A stretch of 64,000 nt of DNA from positions 3,682,151-3,746,150 of the forward strand of contig NZ_JAPNJW010000002.1 of the NCBI RefSeq assembly GCF_026626745.1. The letters run 5' to 3'. Both the position numbers and the translations under genes were made by a program. Numbering within the stretch: position 1 is the first letter of the stretch; each line of letters starts with the position of its first letter. Of the stretch, positions 24,701 to 33,526 are shown in pieces. The stretch is from Nannocystis sp. RBIL2 (GTDB lineage: Bacteria; Myxococcota_A; Polyangia; Nannocystales; Nannocystaceae). The notes below the pieces were generated by a model, which worked only from the letters and a program-made list of their open reading frames with translations, was not told the origin of the DNA and did no database searches.

Positions 24701-26934
24701 TCGGCGCGCCCGCCCCCGGCGCTATGTCCGAAAAGACAGGTCGAAATATCCCCGGAGACATGTCCGAAAAGACGAAAGAGTCCGGTCCCTCCGCCAATAA
24801 CCAACCTGCCCCGAAGGCCCTGTCCCTCAAGACACCCGCGCGGCTGCCCGCCGACCCGGCCGAGCTGGCGCTGCGGGCCGCCCTGCTCGACGCCGCCGCC
24901 CGCCCGGCCGAGGCGTTCCGCGCCTGGCACCGCGTCTACGCCGCCACCGAGCGCTGGCAGGTCGGCCTCGCCGGCATCAAGAGCGCGCTCGCGGCGCTCG
25001 ACGAGCCGACCACCAGCCCCGAGGGCGCCGGCCTCGCGTACGGCCTCGCGCTGCGCGTCCGCCCCGCGATCCGCACGCCCTACCTCGACCGCCTCGCCAA
25101 CATCGCCGGCGAGCGCAGTCGCTGGTCGCACCTGATCCTCAGCGAGGAGCGAGGCAGCCGCGAGCACGTCGACCTGGCGAAGCAGCCCGCGCCCGCCACG
25201 GTCACCGCCGACGCCCGCGCCGCCTTGCTCGCCGCCCCGTTCCCGACCAAGGGCGCCCTCATGCTGCGCCCCGGCCAGCCCGTGCTGATCGACCTCGCCC
25301 GCGGTCACGACGCGCTCGGCTTCGAGCTGTGGTGCCGCGAGGTCCGCCCCGAGCTCGGCGGCGTCGCGCCCACCGTGCGCTTCTGGATGGGCGAGGAGCT
25401 GCTGCACACCCAGGCCGTCTCCGCCGACACCCTCACCCTCGCCGAGTTCGCGGTGCCCGCCCGCGACGCGGTCACCCTCGAGCTCGACGACGCCAGCCAC
25501 GCCTACCTGTGCCTGGCCCGCCTGCGCCGCCCGGAGGCCCGCCAGGTCGCGCGCACCGACCGCTGGCACGTCGCCCGCCCGCGCCGGCCGGTCGAGTTCA
25601 TCGTCCTGGGCCCCACCACCGTCCAGATCGAGGTCCACGGCCGGCCCGCCTCCGACGTCAGCGTCGCCATCGCCCGCGGCAGCGAGCCGTTCGGCCCGGC
25701 CCGCTCCCTCGGCAGTCCCTCGGGACATGTCCCATCGGACCTGTCCCCGAAGACCAAGAACGACCTCGCCGTCCACCCCCCGATCCAGGTCCTGACCCTC
25801 GCCGACTCCGGCCCCCTGCGCATGCGCCTGGCCCCCGGCGTCGGCCCGGCGCTGGTGCGCGTCCACCAGCGCCTCGACGCCGAGGCCGAGCCGGTCCCGC
25901 CGCGACCGCCGCGCCGACGCGTGCCTCGCCTGGCCGAAGAGACAGCCCCGCTCGCACCGGTCCCGCACCCGCCCGCCGCGGTGCCGCCGCGCGACCGCCA
26001 GGTCCAGAAGTTCGGCACCCCGTACGTCGACCTCCACCTCGGCACCGACGACCTCGAGGACAGCGACGACCTGCGGCCGCGCGCGTCCGGCATCGTCCGC
26101 CTCGGCTATGCCCGCGAGCTGCTGGCGCGCCGCCTGTGGATCGAGGTCAACCCGGAGCTGCGCCCGCGCGAGGACACCGCCCTGGTCGCCGGCGGCCGCC
26201 TCAGCTTCCAGGCCTTCTTCCCGCGCGCCGGCCTGCGCGCGTGGGTCAGCGCCGCCAGCCTGGTCCAGACCGAGCACCAGGTCCAGCCGTGGAGCCTGCG
26301 CGGCGAGGGCCGCATCGATCGCCCGACCTGGCTGGCCCCGCGCCTGCAGCTGCTGCCCGGCCTCGACCTCGCCTACCGCTACCAGTCGCTCGACAGCATG
26401 AACGCCTTCCCGCGCGGCGAGCTGCACCCGCGCGTGTACCAGTGGTACGTCGAGGATCATCCGCTGGTGTTCCGGCCGACCCTCGACCTGCGGGTGGTCG
26501 CCTGGCAGGACGCGCGCGTGGTCGTCGGCGCCGACATGATGCCGAACAGCGACTTCCGCAGCGTCGACCAGGTCAGCATGCACGCCGGCATCGCCGGCGC
26601 CCTCGCCCTCTACGGCCGCGTCGTCCCCGAGTTCGCGCTCGACTACGAGGCCTCGATCCGCCTCAAGGATCCCGACCGCGACAAGACCTACTTGCGCAGC
26701 CGGATCCTCGCCGGCCTCGGCGTCGGCATCTGGCTCACCGACGGCGTCCGCATGGCCTTCGGCGTCCGCAACAACCTCTACCTCTCCACCCTCTACCCGG
26801 CGCGCAACGGCCTCGACTTGTGGCTGCGCCTCGACCTGCCCCTCGGTCGTGGCCTGCGCGACTTCGGACCGCTCGAGATGCCCTTCCGCGCCGCCCGCGA
26901 GCACCGCATGTGGCGCCAGGAGCCGACACCATGA
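21709..26934 (+). CDS. Giant secreted protein with C-terminal outer-membrane barrel
   Basis: 1741 residues, GTG start with AGGAG 7 bases upstream. A signal peptide (about 1-24, LLAAVALFPHGASA) opens the protein. Residues 30-770 hold mixed beta and TPR-like helical parts. About 800-880 and 1005-1045 are low-complexity linkers built from dispersed palindromes. The last 380 residues (from about 1430, TPYVDLHLGTDDLED) show alternating aromatic beta strands such as LWIEVNPELRPRED, LDLAYRYQSLDSM and LDLWLRLDLPLG, as in a porin-like barrel. I infer an outer-membrane export or anchoring component for the polymer made by the CapBC-like proteins. The stop codon overlaps the next start (ATGA). Confidence 0.7.
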   Translation: MSTPLRIASWLLAAVALFPHGASARPGRAAAPLADPAVRAGIEWRPVEVVPVALAGAAPWIASPTPEAATATSAVVGPEAGAIIRLGSLAVLQVRAEPVRGTGRPAPLKFWRRSGAEEAGRAAVLEPALEVAPGTWLLEHPPGGPGEWLVSAGEPTRIVALAPAPRTGELIWEHVLGAVLEWIDRGGPPPPLPDQPSFADLRRELLADAAVAAALRATDPKDMSLQAAVKAWRGAAAVQRITAMRPPGRPAFALETSPRPLPGAAAVDLDGRPFQRTAGGRSWDLRMTGPGVAWISARLLGQDPKASISVHAEGRRLVRERLAPETPCAPEAIECRVGGPERDLAIPLAPGEHTYRLQVEGDAALLQVRVGQSLERVATALRREGADDLLRAGHRALARSRSPRAALVGALLAQVAGRPLPPVRRPAPPPLALTFDWLQAQQDGLSPARRRQLAWSLARTADMVKDRELAARGRAAGIKLLEGTGDAGLARRLLGPRPSEAPARALAAAARMLDGPPLPLASPMLALFERARRLDPYDAELRAAYRDHWQATRWSTLLPSQEGPSPLVWIEHLPRDPLRAPTSASLWTWPNAHVQTVTAPALPEAPGRPALLRLYARTDASLTVTVDDERWRTLPLARLELLELALPPGTHALTVAGASGSEVWSSLAPTPPRAPDARLLRLWRADAEQPARFVLPGEPAHARVDIRALGSDAPTRVDLTLKTDTGLRRQFSVELRPVDSNAIPLDGSPRVGPPTSVLIPLDLRARALEVLVAKGGPAVAVSAAVRAPGLREPVPANETESHAPRDTTTSAETGPEGHAPKDTSAALSTIVATGPEGHAAKDTSTDPIPGKPAPQDSPRPESPAVTLERASRGLLERPNDPELLIVRAGALLDLDQRAYALSDWARVAAHPLPPGLQDRALALGRRIEALGAPSHVDVTTDVPALIAPPLAAAGLDDLALARLAPAAARARAAGPAAGLAVLDELAPASPAEVGAAVLGAPAPGAMSEKTGRNIPGDMSEKTKESGPSANNQPAPKALSLKTPARLPADPAELALRAALLDAAARPAEAFRAWHRVYAATERWQVGLAGIKSALAALDEPTTSPEGAGLAYGLALRVRPAIRTPYLDRLANIAGERSRWSHLILSEERGSREHVDLAKQPAPATVTADARAALLAAPFPTKGALMLRPGQPVLIDLARGHDALGFELWCREVRPELGGVAPTVRFWMGEELLHTQAVSADTLTLAEFAVPARDAVTLELDDASHAYLCLARLRRPEARQVARTDRWHVARPRRPVEFIVLGPTTVQIEVHGRPASDVSVAIARGSEPFGPARSLGSPSGHVPSDLSPKTKNDLAVHPPIQVLTLADSGPLRMRLAPGVGPALVRVHQRLDAEAEPVPPRPPRRRVPRLAEETAPLAPVPHPPAAVPPRDRQVQKFGTPYVDLHLGTDDLEDSDDLRPRASGIVRLGYARELLARRLWIEVNPELRPREDTALVAGGRLSFQAFFPRAGLRAWVSAASLVQTEHQVQPWSLRGEGRIDRPTWLAPRLQLLPGLDLAYRYQSLDSMNAFPRGELHPRVYQWYVEDHPLVFRPTLDLRVVAWQDARVVVGADMMPNSDFRSVDQVSMHAGIAGALALYGRVVPEFALDYEASIRLKDPDRDKTYLRSRILAGLGVGIWLTDGVRMAFGVRNNLYLSTLYPARNGLDLWLRLDLPLGRGLRDFGPLEMPFRAAREHRMWRQEPTP
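24145..24238 (+). repeat. Tandem 60-base units made of paired palindromes
   Basis: Two nearly identical blocks (24145-24178 and 24205-24238) each contain ACAGGTCC-CGAA-GGACATGC overlapping a second palindrome ending GGACACCT or AGACACCT. They encode a Pro-Glu-Gly-His-Ala linker of the barrel protein. Related copies follow near 24262, 24723, 24758, 24805 and 25725. Confidence 0.75.
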
Positions 26935-29900
26935 CCGCCATCATCGACGCGATCACCGAGGCCATCCTCCGCCCCCTCGACCCCCTGACCGCGCGTCTGC
27001 GGGCGCGTGCGGCCGCCGCCCTGGCGGCCCGCCTGGCGGCCAGCGCCGACGTCCCGCCCGAGCTGCGGCCCGACCTGTTCGAGCTCGCCGGCCTGCGCCG
27101 CGCCCCGGCCCGGCGCGCCCTCGTCGCCGAACATGCCCTCAAGGACATTATCCCGCGGACATGTCTGTGTATCACCGTGCTGCGCCGCGAGCACGCGCTG
27201 CTGCAGTCGCGCGAGGCCGAGCTGGTGGCCGCCGCGCTGGCGGCCAAGGACCCGGGCACCCAGAAGGCGGTGCTGGCCGCGGCGATCCGCCGCCACGCCC
27301 GCGGCTGGCGCGAGCGCCAGGCCGACCTGCGCGCGCTCGGCCGCTGGCTCGACCACGACGCCCTGCGCGAGCGCCTGGCCGCCGAGCAGGCCCTGCTCGA
27401 GGAGCAGGTCGAGCTGGCCGTGCGCATGGTCGGCGCCGCCACTGCCGAGGTCGCCTACGACGAGCGCGCCGAGGTGTTCCCCTGTCTCATCAGCCAGCTC
27501 ACCTGGCTGCCGCGCTTCACCCTGCGCCTGGCCTGTCTCGAGGCCCTGTCGGCGATCCTCGACCGCCTCGCCGAGGCCGGCCAGGCCCACGAGCTCGACC
27601 TCGACCTCGACCTCCGCCTCGCCACCGCCGCCCGCGGCCGCGCCGGCGACTCCGCCGAGCACCCGTGGGTCCAGGCCGCCGCGCTCGCCCTGCTCGACCG
27701 CGTCTCGCTCGACGCCCCCGAGGGCTCGCGCTTCGCCATCCCGCAGCTGCGCCTGCGCGCCGGGGCCCGCCGCGAGCACCGCGGCTACGCCCCCACCGCC
27801 GAGGCGCTCGAGCTGGCCGAGGCGCGCCTGATCTCCCCGCGCGGCGGCCCGCGCGACTTCCTCGTGCGCGCCCTCGTGGTCGAGTTCCTGGCCCACCGCG
27901 CCGCCCGCGGCCGCGACCCGATCCGCTGCGTCGACATCCTGTTCAACGCCGTCGACGACGCCAGCGAGCACGTGCGGATCTCCCTGTGCTCCGCCGCCGT
28001 CGAGGTGCGCCCGATCGACACCCGCGGCGCCGCCCTGCTGACGATCCTCGCCAGCGACGGCAGCGCCCGCGTGCGCGCCGCGGCGGTCCGCGGCCTCCTG
28101 CGCGGCCCCACCGACGCCCCCGCCCTCGCCACCATCCTCACCGACGAGGCCTCTCCGCTGGTGCTGCGGATCGCCTGCGCCGAGATCGTCAAGATGGCCG
28201 AAGGGACATGGCACGCCGACCCCGGCAACTTCGTCCAGCTCAGCACGGTCCTGGCGCGGATCGCCACCCGCGACGATCATCCGCCGGTCGTCCACGAGGC
28301 CGCCGCCGCCGCGCTTCAGGCGATCGACGGCGCCCTCGACCCGGCGCGTCGGGCCTGGACCGGCGTGTTCGCCGAGGCTCTGGCCCGCACCCCGCCCGGC
28401 AAGGCCGTCCGCGTGTCGCTGCGGCGACCCGACCTGCCGCCGCCCGGCGACGCCGCATGGCTAGGACGGATCCTCGCCGCCCTCACCCGCGAGGACTGGG
28501 GCGTCGACGCACATGTCCGCAAGGACAGCATCCTCCTGCGCCGCGGCGACCGCTGGGGCGCCCGCCTGTGGCGCCTGTGGCACGAGCTGCGCCACCCCGG
28601 CCCCAACAAGCGCCAGGGCTTCTCGCACGTGCGCGGCCGGGTCCTCCGCGGCGACCTGCGGGCCCACTCCGGCCGCCTGCACGAGGTCGTCGCCACCGAG
28701 GTCCCCGGCGAGCGCGTGCACAGCGAGCGCGAGGGCGGCTGGGGCCGACACCTCCCGCTGGTCGACGACCTCCTCGGCCTGCCGGTGCTGCGCCCGCGGC
28801 TCGTCCGCATCGTCAGCAGCCAGGGCACCACCGAGCTGCGCTGGCACCGGCCGCTGTGGCAGCGGGTCGCCGCCCACCTGCGCCTCAGCCTGCGCTACGC
28901 CCAGCTCGCCGAGCTGCGCCGCCAGGCCCTCGACGCCCAGGAGCCGGCCGCCCGCGCCGCCTACGCCCGCGTCCTCCGCGAGCAGTACGGCGTCGAGCTC
29001 TACTTCGTGCCGCACCCGGCCCCCGGCGCCTCGCTGGCCCGCACCGCCCCGTCGCAGCTGCTGCAGCTGTTCGGCGCCAACGAGGCCCGCGGCGAGCCCG
29101 TCTACACCAGCGTCGACGTCCCCCTCGGCCAGTCGGTGCGGATCACCGCCGAGGTCGCGCGCGCAGTCTCGGCCCCGCAGCCGGCCGCCGCCTCGGCGAT
29201 GACCGGCCTCGGCGCGCTCCTCCTCGGCGTCCCGCTCGAAATCCCCGACCTCGGCGAACCTGTCCTCGCGGACATCTTCACATTGAGCGGCTCCAGCCAG
29301 ACCGCGCTCGCCCTCTTCCTCGCCGCCCTGGCCGCCATGCTGTTCATCGGCACCTACCTGCGCACCCGCTCGATCGCCCGCGACCGCGCCGCCATCCCGC
29401 TCGTCATCGGCGGCTGGGGCACCCGCGGCAAGTCGGGCACCGAGCGCCTCAAGGCCGGCCTGTTCCACGGCCTCGGCTACCGCGTGTTCGCCAAGACCAC
29501 CGGCTGCGAGGCCATGTTCATCCACGCCCAGCCGCGCGGCCAGGCCATGGAGATCTACACGTTCCGCCCCTACGGCAAGGCGACGATCTGGGAACAGCGC
29601 ACGCTGCTCAACCTGGCCGCGAAGACCGGCAGCGACGTGTTCCTGTGGGAGTGCATGGCGCTGAACCCGGCCTACGTGGAGATCTTGCAACACCACTGGA
29701 TGCGCGACGACGCGGCGACGATCACCAACTGTTACCCCGACCACGAGGACATCCAGGGCCCGGCGGGCATGGACGTGGCCGAGGTCATCTCCCGCTTCGT
29801 GCCGACCGGCGCGCGCACGGTGACCAGCGAGATCAACTTCCTGCCGGTCCTGCGCGACGCGGCCGGCCGCCGCGGCAGCGACCTCGACGCCGTCGACGAG

Positions 29901-31493
29901 TTCGCCGGCGACCTGCTGCCCGCCGACCTGCTCGCGCTCATCCCCTACGAGGAGCACCCGCGCAACGTCGCCCTGGTCGCCCGCCTCGCCGAACACCTCG
30001 GCCTCGACCGCACCCTGGCGATCGCCACCATGGCCGAGCACGTCGTCCCCGACCTCGGCGTGCTCAAGCGCTACGGCCCCGCGCGCATGGCCGGCCGCAC
30101 GCTCGAGTTCATCAACGGCTGCTCGGCCAACGAGCGCGCCGGCTTCCTGTCGAACTGGCGCCGCACCGGCTGCGACCGCCTCGACCTCGAGAAGGAGCCC
30201 GACCGCTACGTCATCACCGTCGTCAACAACCGCGAGGACCGGGTCGCCCGCTCGCAGGTGTTCGCCCGCCTGCTGGTCGAGGACGTCGCCGCCGACCGCC
30301 ACGTCCTGATCGGCACCAACACCCAGGGCCTGGTCGGCTACATCCGCGAGGCGCTCGAGGGCTTCCTCGCCGCCCAGGAGATCGTGTCGCGCGACGACCT
30401 GTCCGATGGGCCAGCCGGCCGCGCGCGCGCCCACCAGCGCCTCGCCCGCCTGCTCGCGCGCGTGCGCCCCGTCGCGCCCGAGGCCCTGCCCGGCCAGCTG
30501 GTGATCTACGGCCACGGCGCCGGCCGCTCGCTCGCCGGCGTGCGCGACGAGATCGCCCGCCGCTGCGCGCCCTACCTCAGCGAAGACCCGCGCGCCAGCA
30601 TCAGCCTCGACGAGGTCCTGGCGGTGGTGCGCAACGAGCTGAGCCCGTGGCTGGTCGGTTTGGTCGAGTCGGCGGATGTCCTCGAGGACAGCGACCCGCC
30701 CGAGTGCGTGCGCCTGGCCAGCCCGCAGGAGGTCGCGGATCACTTCCTCCGCCAGCTCGCGCGCACGGCGGTGTGCGTGCGCCTCAAGGCCCGCGTCGAG
30801 GCCGCCTTCGCCGAGGGCGGCGGCGTGCCGCACGGCCTCGTCCACGCCGCAGTGCGCGACGCCTATCGCTCGCTGTTCATGGACCTCATCGACGTCGTCG
30901 TCGACCCGCTGACCACCGGCGACCAGGTCATCCTCCGCTGCGCCCTCGCCGTCCCGCCCGGCGTGCGCGCGATCCTCATGGGCACCCAGAACATCAAGGG
31001 CACCGGCCTCGACTTCGTCTACCGCTGGACCGCCCTCGACATCGCCCAGCAGGGCCTCGCCGCCCTCGCCAGCCCCGAGCCCGAGGTGCGCCGCCAGGCC
31101 CTGCAGCGGCTCGCCCAGCCCGCCGATCCCGGCCTCATCGACTCGGGCCTGGTCGCGGCCCAGCTCGAGCAGCGGACCCCCTACGACGGCGAGGCCGAGC
31201 TGCAGAGCTTCGCCGCCGGCCGCGCCCGCGCCCTCCATCAGACTCGCGTCTCCGACCTGTCCGCCGGCCCCGCACGCGGCGGTCGCCACGACAAGTGGCT
31301 CGGCTGGCTCGAGAGCTGCGTCGAATTCCTCGACGGCGCCCGCCGCTATTACATCGCCCGCCAGGTCATGCGCGACCTCGTCTGCCTCCGCATCAGCCAC
31401 GCCCGCGCCGCCGCAGTGATGCGCGAGCTCGACAGCCGCGCCAAGGGCGGCTGGCTCATCCGCGGCCTCCGCCAGCGCAGCGGCGCGCCGTGA
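26931..31493 (+). CDS. CapB/PgsB-type Mur-ligase-like amide ligase with HEAT-like N-terminal half
   Basis: 1520 residues, start ATG overlapping the previous stop. Residues 1-520 are helical HEAT-like repeats, then a region of unknown fold. One membrane helix lies near 790-810 (ALALFLAALAAMLFIGTYL). The CapB core follows: P-loop GTRGKSGTERL (about 830), AKTTGCEA, ECMALNPAY, ITNCYPDHEDI, EFINGCSANERAGFLSNW and VVNNREDRVARSQVFA, all of which line up with memory of Bacillus CapB. This enzyme ATP-dependently adds glutamate to the growing poly-gamma-glutamate chain. Bacillus CapB has about 460 residues, so roughly 1000 residues here are extra. Several palindrome copies are embedded (27131, 28511, 29258, 30674). 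Confidence 0.85.
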   Translation: MTAIIDAITEAILRPLDPLTARLRARAAAALAARLAASADVPPELRPDLFELAGLRRAPARRALVAEHALKDIIPRTCLCITVLRREHALLQSREAELVAAALAAKDPGTQKAVLAAAIRRHARGWRERQADLRALGRWLDHDALRERLAAEQALLEEQVELAVRMVGAATAEVAYDERAEVFPCLISQLTWLPRFTLRLACLEALSAILDRLAEAGQAHELDLDLDLRLATAARGRAGDSAEHPWVQAAALALLDRVSLDAPEGSRFAIPQLRLRAGARREHRGYAPTAEALELAEARLISPRGGPRDFLVRALVVEFLAHRAARGRDPIRCVDILFNAVDDASEHVRISLCSAAVEVRPIDTRGAALLTILASDGSARVRAAAVRGLLRGPTDAPALATILTDEASPLVLRIACAEIVKMAEGTWHADPGNFVQLSTVLARIATRDDHPPVVHEAAAAALQAIDGALDPARRAWTGVFAEALARTPPGKAVRVSLRRPDLPPPGDAAWLGRILAALTREDWGVDAHVRKDSILLRRGDRWGARLWRLWHELRHPGPNKRQGFSHVRGRVLRGDLRAHSGRLHEVVATEVPGERVHSEREGGWGRHLPLVDDLLGLPVLRPRLVRIVSSQGTTELRWHRPLWQRVAAHLRLSLRYAQLAELRRQALDAQEPAARAAYARVLREQYGVELYFVPHPAPGASLARTAPSQLLQLFGANEARGEPVYTSVDVPLGQSVRITAEVARAVSAPQPAAASAMTGLGALLLGVPLEIPDLGEPVLADIFTLSGSSQTALALFLAALAAMLFIGTYLRTRSIARDRAAIPLVIGGWGTRGKSGTERLKAGLFHGLGYRVFAKTTGCEAMFIHAQPRGQAMEIYTFRPYGKATIWEQRTLLNLAAKTGSDVFLWECMALNPAYVEILQHHWMRDDAATITNCYPDHEDIQGPAGMDVAEVISRFVPTGARTVTSEINFLPVLRDAAGRRGSDLDAVDEFAGDLLPADLLALIPYEEHPRNVALVARLAEHLGLDRTLAIATMAEHVVPDLGVLKRYGPARMAGRTLEFINGCSANERAGFLSNWRRTGCDRLDLEKEPDRYVITVVNNREDRVARSQVFARLLVEDVAADRHVLIGTNTQGLVGYIREALEGFLAAQEIVSRDDLSDGPAGRARAHQRLARLLARVRPVAPEALPGQLVIYGHGAGRSLAGVRDEIARRCAPYLSEDPRASISLDEVLAVVRNELSPWLVGLVESADVLEDSDPPECVRLASPQEVADHFLRQLARTAVCVRLKARVEAAFAEGGGVPHGLVHAAVRDAYRSLFMDLIDVVVDPLTTGDQVILRCALAVPPGVRAILMGTQNIKGTGLDFVYRWTALDIAQQGLAALASPEPEVRRQALQRLAQPADPGLIDSGLVAAQLEQRTPYDGEAELQSFAAGRARALHQTRVSDLSAGPARGGRHDKWLGWLESCVEFLDGARRYYIARQVMRDLVCLRISHARAAAVMRELDSRAKGGWLIRGLRQRSGAP

Positions 31494-31539
31494 TCCCTTC
31501 GGCGTCGTCTCTCGGGGTCTCGTCGCCCCGCCTCTCATC

Positions 31540-31559
31540 ACATGTCCTTTGAGACATGT
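31540..31559. repeat. Dispersed palindrome, possible terminator of the capsule-like operon
   Basis: ACATGTC and GACATGT form a 7-bp stem, 47 bases after the operon's last stop codon. Together with the lack of other hairpins it is the best terminator candidate, although it has no U tract. Confidence 0.5.
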
Positions 31560-31740
31560 ACCACCATACTGCCATCGCCGGCCCCGCTCGTGATTCGCCC
31601 GACGACGGGGGTGTCGCGGTCGGCCCCGTCGCTGCGGCTCCGGCGTCACGGGGAGCCGCAGATCCGGCTCTTTGCCGCGGCGCAGCGGCAAATGGTCGTT
31701 GGCACATGGCTTGCCATTGGCACGCGACCGGAGACAGACC

Positions 31741-33213
31741 ATGCGCGATAACTTCCTTTACCGTCACTTCACTTCGTGGACCCTCGCCCTCGGCGCGACC
31801 GCCTGCACCATCCAGGGCCCTGGCGGGGCCGAGACCGGCACCGAGACCGAGACCACCGACCCGACGACGACCACGACCACCACGACCACCACCGCGACCG
31901 AGCCGACGACCGCGACCGGCGAAACGACGACCACCACCGAGGGCGCCACCGAGCCCACCGGCGATCCCGACACCACCACCACCGGCGAGCCGTCCGAACC
32001 GCCGGGCGAGGAGGCCGGCTCGGACAAGCCGCGCGACCCAGATCCGGACGCCAGCGCCGACGAGCTCGCCACCATGGCCGCCGACGAGCGCAGCTTCGCC
32101 CTCGAGCTGTTCAAGGCCCTGCCGCCCAGCGCGGACAACCGCGCCATCTCGCCGCTCAGCCTGCGGATCGCCTTCGGCATGCTGTACGAGGGCGCGCGCA
32201 CCGTCTCGGAGCAGGAGGTCGCCGACGTGCTGCACTTCTCGCTCGCCAAGCCGCGCCTCCACACCGCGTTCAACCGCATCGACCTCGACCTCGAGACCCG
32301 CAACCTGCCCGCCTCGGGCGAGGTCGAGGGCGACGACTCGGTCCGCCTCTCGCTCGTCAACCAAGTGTTTGGCCGGATCGGCATCGAGTGGTCGGCGCCG
32401 TTCCTCGACGCGCTCGCCATCCACTACGGCAGCGGCATGCGCCTCCTCGACTTCGCCGCCGACCCCGAGGGCGCGCGCGTGGCGATCAACGGCTGGGTGG
32501 CGGACCAGACGTTCACCAAGATCGACGAGCTGCTGCCGCCGGCTTCGATCTTCCCCGACGTCACCGCCGTCCTCGTCAACGCGCTCTACCTCAAGGCCCC
32601 CTGGGATCACCCGTTCGAGAACGTCGACGAGAACGGCGTGTTCCACGACAAGGACGGCGTCGAGCTCACTGCGCCGATGATGTACGGGGTGTTCGAGAGT
32701 ACGTCGTACTTCAAGGGCACCGGTGTCGAGGCGGCCGAGCTGCCGCTGCGCGGCGGCGAGCTGTCGCTGGTGTACATCCTCCCCGACGCCGGGACCTTCG
32801 ACGCCTATGTCGAAGGCCTCGACGGCGTCAAGCTCGGCGAGGTCCTCGGCGGCCTGGCGCCGACCAACCTCGAGGTCCGGGTGCCCCGGTTCGAGTTCGC
32901 CAACGCGTTCGCGCTGCGCGAGGTGCTGATCGCGCTCGGCATGGAGAAGACCTTCCAGCTCGGCGCCGCCGACCTCTCGGGCATGACCGAGCAGACGCAG
33001 ATGGCGATCGCCGACGTCTATCACAACACCGTCGTCGCGGTGGACGAGAAGGGCGTCGAGGCCGCGGCCGCCACCGCGATCGTGACCTTCGACTCCAGCG
33101 GAGGGATCTTCGCCGAGACCGCCTTCACCGCCGACCGCCCGTTCCTCTTCGCCATCCGCGACCGCGGCACCGACTCGCTGCTGTGGTTCGGCCGCGTGCT
33201 CACCCCGGGCTGA
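31741..33213 (+). CDS. Serpin-family protease inhibitor, lipoprotein
   Basis: 490 residues. The signal peptide ends at ATAC (Cys22), followed by a roughly 70-residue linker extremely rich in Thr (a run of ten). The serpin fold spans about 110-490: NRAISPLSLRIAFGMLYEGA, LVNALYLKAPWDHPF, and the hinge EKGVEAAAATAI near residue 435, followed by FTADRPFLFAIRD. The short-side-chain hinge is intact, so an inhibitory type is expected; the scissile bond cannot be fixed and is probably within FDSSGG. Surface protection against proteases, perhaps its own or those of prey, is inferred. GGAGACAGACC precedes the ATG. Confidence 0.9.
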   Translation: MRDNFLYRHFTSWTLALGATACTIQGPGGAETGTETETTDPTTTTTTTTTTATEPTTATGETTTTTEGATEPTGDPDTTTTGEPSEPPGEEAGSDKPRDPDPDASADELATMAADERSFALELFKALPPSADNRAISPLSLRIAFGMLYEGARTVSEQEVADVLHFSLAKPRLHTAFNRIDLDLETRNLPASGEVEGDDSVRLSLVNQVFGRIGIEWSAPFLDALAIHYGSGMRLLDFAADPEGARVAINGWVADQTFTKIDELLPPASIFPDVTAVLVNALYLKAPWDHPFENVDENGVFHDKDGVELTAPMMYGVFESTSYFKGTGVEAAELPLRGGELSLVYILPDAGTFDAYVEGLDGVKLGEVLGGLAPTNLEVRVPRFEFANAFALREVLIALGMEKTFQLGAADLSGMTEQTQMAIADVYHNTVVAVDEKGVEAAAATAIVTFDSSGGIFAETAFTADRPFLFAIRDRGTDSLLWFGRVLTPG

Positions 33214-33227
33214 GTCTCTTCTAAATC

Positions 33228-33267
33228 TGTCCTTCAGGACATCTCACTGAAGATGTTCTGAAGGACA
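33228..33267 (+). terminator. Strong hairpin after the serpin gene
   Basis: A 17-bp stem (33228-33244 and 33251-33267) with a single G-T pair closes a 6-base loop. It is made of two dispersed palindromes in opposite order: TGTCCTTCAGGACA and TTCTGAAGGACA. It begins 15 bases after the stop codon and may terminate in both directions. Confidence 0.8.
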
Positions 33268-33526
33268 TGTCCGAGGGGCCACGCGATGGTCGCCACCCCA
33301 CCCGCGGACCCGCGCCTCCGCGAACCCGCGGATGAGCGGCGCCCGAACCTTCGCGCCACGTCTCGGAGCCCGAGAGCGCGCCGGCGCCTCGAGAAGCCGC
33401 CGTCAACCGCCCGCAGCCGCCATTCTTTTTAAAATTTCGGATCTCCGCCGCAATTTTTCGGCTCGCCCCGGCGACTCCACGAGCGAGCGGGACGCCGCCG
33501 CGCTCTCGCATCGACCCGAGGCGACC

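Noticed and set aside
21652..26904. A 1750-codon open frame on the minus strand opposite the barrel protein, and similar long frames at 28461-31742, 16413-19589, 12646-14838, 43777-46569 and 14-1768
   Set aside because: They lie antisense to genes with clear domains or coupled starts. Their products are Gly/Arg/Gln-rich without motifs, as expected when GC-rich codons leave few stop codons on the other strand.
33228..33267. Palindrome copies as simple Rho-independent terminators in general
   Set aside because: A few are in terminator positions, but most copies lie inside coding sequence and lack U tracts, so termination cannot be the common role.
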